Shown: piece by piece, positions 15,098-17,650 of the stretch
How positions within the stretch are numbered: the stretch's first letter is position 1
Layout: each line of letters starts with the position of its first letter
Assembly (NCBI GenBank): GCA_938002705.1
Contig: CALLAG010000429.1
Span: forward strand, 1-17,650
Source of the DNA: an uncultured Saprospiraceae bacterium
GTDB taxonomy: Bacteria; Bacteroidota; Bacteroidia; Chitinophagales; Saprospiraceae
DNA length: 17,650 bases
Direction of reading: 5' to 3'
Notes under the pieces: model-generated
What the model was told of the DNA's origin: nothing
Seen by the model: only the letters and a program-made list of their open reading frames with translations
Databases searched by the model: none
Program-made: the position numbers and the translations under genes

Positions 15098-15215
15098 CAC
15101 ATACACATAGGGTAAGTATCATGCCTCCTTTAGAATTAAATGACAACTATTAGTCATATTACGATTTATTGGCATAAGATTTGGATAAGCTATCGTAGAC
15201 TAAACAACCTGAGAA

Positions 15216-15791
15216 GTGAGCAAAGTATTAACCTACTTGACTCTATGTATAGTAAGTCATTTCAGTATGAATAATGCTGAGATAGATGCTTACAATTATA
15301 TAGATCAATATAGTGAATTAGCCGTAATTGAGATGTATAGGACGGGCATTCCTGCAAGTATAACATTAGCACAAGCCTTACATGAATCTAATGTAGGCAA
15401 GAGTGATCTGGCCACAAGGGCTAATAATCATTTTGGTATTAAGTGCAAAAGTTACTGGAGAGGCTCTACATACTATCACGAAGATGATGACTTAGATGAA
15501 TCTGGAAGATTAATAGAATCTTGTTTTAGATCATATGAAAATGCACATGATTCTTATATAGATCATTCTAATTTTCTTAAGTATACAGAGAACTATCAGA
15601 ACCTTTTTAGTGTAGATGTAAAAGACTACAAAGGATGGGCATATGGGTTAAAGACATCAGGTTATGCTACAGATGTCAGATACTCAGAAAAACTCATAAA
15701 ATACATAGAAAAATATCAGCTACATCAGTATGATAATGCTGAAAATCCATATTTGAAGTTAAGAAAAATAAAAAATCTTAACATCAAATAA
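15216..15791 (+). CDS. exported glucosaminidase (GH73 peptidoglycan hydrolase)
   Basis: The 191-residue product matches the GH73 beta-N-acetylglucosaminidase fold: ITLAQALHESNVGKSDLA with the catalytic Glu57, then NNHFGIKCKSYWRG, FRSYENAHDSYIDHSNFL, and a C-terminal YATDVRYSEKLIKYIEKY. It would cut between GlcNAc and MurNAc in peptidoglycan during growth or separation. The GTG at 15216 is chosen because it gives a hydrophobic signal-like segment (VLTYLTLCIVSHF); an in-frame TGA lies 6 nt before it and the first ATG at 15267 would remove the export signal. There is no LysM or SH3 wall-binding domain, which many relatives carry. Unlinked to its neighbours. Confidence 0.87.
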   Translation: MSKVLTYLTLCIVSHFSMNNAEIDAYNYIDQYSELAVIEMYRTGIPASITLAQALHESNVGKSDLATRANNHFGIKCKSYWRGSTYYHEDDDLDESGRLIESCFRSYENAHDSYIDHSNFLKYTENYQNLFSVDVKDYKGWAYGLKTSGYATDVRYSEKLIKYIEKYQLHQYDNAENPYLKLRKIKNLNIK

Positions 15792-15884
15792 TTAAAAACA
15801 TATATTAGTGTTGCCAAAGCGATCTGGAGAAGGACGAGCAATAAACCAATCTAGGAAAGATTTTGTATAGAACCTAAATCTCAA

Positions 15885-16946
15885 CTAATCTTGGATCTTT
15901 TCATTTTGCTTTGGCTTTTTTATTATTGAGTCTTTTGCCGTCTCAATAAATTCTACTCTATTCATATATAGGTCTCTTGCAGTAAACATTGCTTGTCGCA
16001 TAGAATCTGCATTAGCTATACTCTTACCAGCGATAGAGTATGCCGTCCCATGATCAGGAGAAGTTCTTACTATAGGCAAGCCCGCAGTAAAATTCACACC
16101 ACTACCAAATGACAATAACTTAAACGGTACCAGACCTTGGTCATGATACATAGCAAGTACTGCACTTACTTTCTTAAAGTCTCCAGCTCCAAAAAAACCG
16201 TCCGCAGGATATGGCCCAGCTGCTAATACACCATTATTCTTAGCTTCTTTCAATGCAGGCTTGATATAATCCTCTTCTTCGCTACCTATAACGCCATTAT
16301 CTCCAGCGTGAGGATTTAATCCAAGGACCCCTACTATAGGCTTCTCTATACCGAAATCTTGCTTAAGCGCTTTAGTTAATATTTTAAGTTTTCTTATTAT
16401 TTTATTTTTATCGAGTTGAGTAGGTATATCCTTGACAGCTACATGATTACTCGCTACAGAAATGATAATCTCATCAGAGACCATAGTCATCACTGTCTCA
16501 GGTGCATTAAATGACTCAGTAAGATATTCTGTATGTCCTGGATATTTAAAACCTGCTAATTTCATAGCAGCCTTATTAATCGGTGCAGTTACCAGTACAT
16601 CTATCTTACCTGCCTTAGCGTCTATGACAGCTTGATCTAAGGCTTTGATAGCTAGTAATCCTGCCTCTTCTTGTGCCGTTCCAAGCTTTATGTCTATAGG
16701 GGCATCTTCTACGTTAAAGACATTGATCTTATTATGGGCTGCATTATCTACATCTTTTATAGACACAAAATTAAAATTGGTATCATTCACGATGTTCTTA
16801 TGATATATCATAGCCTTGGAAGAACCATAAATTATCGGTGTAAAAAACTCAGACATCTGTGGATGCGATAGAGCCTTTATAATAATTTCAGGACCTATTC
16901 CATTTATATCACCGATTGTAATGCCTATCTTTATTTTCTTTGCCAT
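15885..16946 (-). CDS. pdxA: 4-hydroxythreonine-4-phosphate dehydrogenase
   Basis: PdxA oxidises 4-phosphohydroxy-L-threonine, whose product is used by PdxJ to make pyridoxine 5'-phosphate (vitamin B6). The 353-residue length is near the family's usual 330 or so. Clear landmarks are GDINGIGPEI at the N terminus, TAPINKAA, and the three metal-binding His in PGHTEYL (138), LNPHAGDNG (213) and MYHDQGL (268), followed by NFTAGLPIVRTSPDHGTA. The C-terminal KKPKQNEKIQD tail is a small basic extension. It is cytoplasmic and monocistronic here, divergent from rsmA with a spacer of about 50 bp; PdxJ is not in the window. Confidence 0.95.
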   Translation of the reverse strand: MAKKIKIGITIGDINGIGPEIIIKALSHPQMSEFFTPIIYGSSKAMIYHKNIVNDTNFNFVSIKDVDNAAHNKINVFNVEDAPIDIKLGTAQEEAGLLAIKALDQAVIDAKAGKIDVLVTAPINKAAMKLAGFKYPGHTEYLTESFNAPETVMTMVSDEIIISVASNHVAVKDIPTQLDKNKIIRKLKILTKALKQDFGIEKPIVGVLGLNPHAGDNGVIGSEEEDYIKPALKEAKNNGVLAAGPYPADGFFGAGDFKKVSAVLAMYHDQGLVPFKLLSFGSGVNFTAGLPIVRTSPDHGTAYSIAGKSIANADSMRQAMFTARDLYMNRVEFIETAKDSIIKKPKQNEKIQD

Positions 16947-16996
16947 CTTATATTTTCTAATTATTGGCGAAGATAAACTAATTTCAATAGTTGATT

Positions 16997-17650
16997 TTGA
17001 AAGCTAAAAAACAATTAGGTCAGCATTTTCTTACAGATCAAGCTGTGATAGCCGATATCGTAGATCTTATCAAAGAAGAATGCAAGCAGAATACCCCTCT
17101 AATAGAGGTAGGACCAGGCAAAGGCGTACTGACACAGGACCTTATAGGTCATTTTCCGCGATTTAAGGCTATAGAATTTGACCGAGATATGGTATCTGTA
17201 CTTAATGATAGCTTACCCACATTAGATCTGATACAAGAAGATTTTCTGAAAGTACCTCTGGATACCGTCTATCCTGACGAGTTCAATATAGTCGGTAACT
17301 TTCCATATAATATATCTACAGAAATAATATTTAAAATCCTCGAGAATGTAGAACGTGTCACGTGCATGGTGGGTATGTTCCAGAGAGAAGTAGCTAATAG
17401 AATATGCGCCGGACCTAAAGGAAGAGTCAATGGAATCATAAGCATAAGGGCCCAAGCTCACTATCATGCTGAAAAAATATTTGACATAGCTCCTGATGCA
17501 TTCTCCCCTCCTCCTAAGGTACAGTCCTCTATGATCGTACTCAGACGTAGAGACGATTATGGTATTGATTGTGATGTGAAGACATTCAGCCAAGTTATAA
17601 GAATGGCATATGGGCAGCGCAGAAAAAAAATGAGAAATACTCTAAAAAGC
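16997..17650 (+). CDS. rsmA: 16S rRNA dimethyladenosine transferase RsmA/KsgA (3' end cut by window)
   Basis: RsmA dimethylates the two adjacent adenosines near the 3' end of 16S rRNA with S-adenosylmethionine, a late step in 30S maturation. Visible in order are KKQLGQHFLTDQ, the SAM-binding EVGPGKGVLT, IEFDRD, the motif IV NFPYNIS, and FSPPPKVQSSMI. The reading frame is open through the last base, giving 218 residues of an expected 260 or so. The TTG at 16997 is chosen: it gives MKAKKQLGQHFL, the family's usual start. An in-frame TAG at 16988-16990 excludes upstream ATGs, and the only other candidate is TTG at 16991. Confidence 0.93.
   Translation, partial: MKAKKQLGQHFLTDQAVIADIVDLIKEECKQNTPLIEVGPGKGVLTQDLIGHFPRFKAIEFDRDMVSVLNDSLPTLDLIQEDFLKVPLDTVYPDEFNIVGNFPYNISTEIIFKILENVERVTCMVGMFQREVANRICAGPKGRVNGIISIRAQAHYHAEKIFDIAPDAFSPPPKVQSSMIVLRRRDDYGIDCDVKTFSQVIRMAYGQRRKKMRNTLKS

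Noticed and set aside
17222..17593. 123-codon minus-strand reading frame at the right end
   Set aside because: It is antisense to rsmA, which shows every expected methyltransferase motif on the plus strand.

Overview
The window is a stretch of chromosome from a Bacteroidota bacterium, most likely Saprospiria/Saprospirales (this placement is an inference). Four things point there: an outer-membrane PorP/SprF-family protein, a secreted protease ending in a type IX secretion (T9SS) sorting domain, GSCFA-family and bactofilin/AtpZ genes, and AT-rich promoters of the TTG-N20-TAnnTTnG kind without strong Shine-Dalgarno sequences. Three genes appear to start at TTG or GTG. I see no phage, IS transposase, CRISPR array or integron. 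Most of the window is housekeeping and envelope genes.

Left part (1-3294): about 750 bases without a gene, containing a 142-bp imperfect palindrome and smaller hairpins. Next come tRNA-Met(CAU) with its own promoter and terminator, a GSCFA protein on the minus strand, and a divergent PorP/SprF gene closed by a strong terminator.

Centre-left (3395-7298): a tight plus-strand operon of bactofilin, AtpZ/AtpI-like, a four-helix membrane protein and a biotin carboxyl carrier protein. Facing it on the minus strand are the tRNA U34 hydroxylase TrhO, two small Cys-rich lipoproteins, and tRNA-Asn(GUU) with its own promoter and terminator.

Centre-right (7483-15097): a 1074-residue secreted trypsin-like protease with a P domain and a T9SS tail. 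It converges on a translationally coupled minus-strand operon of an AlkA-like DNA glycosylase, an AstE/aspartoacylase-like metallohydrolase and an unknown acidic protein. Divergent from that operon is a 775-residue secreted LVIVD-repeat protein carrying four MopE-like Asp-rich repeats, two of them recently duplicated.

Right end (15216-17650): a small exported GH73 glucosaminidase, the vitamin B6 gene pdxA on the minus strand, and divergent from it rsmA (ksgA), cut by the window edge. I found no convincing new defence or mobile system. The best leads are the intergenic palindrome, the paired Cys-rich lipoproteins, the AtpZ cluster detached from the ATP synthase genes, and the duplicated repeats in the LVIVD protein.
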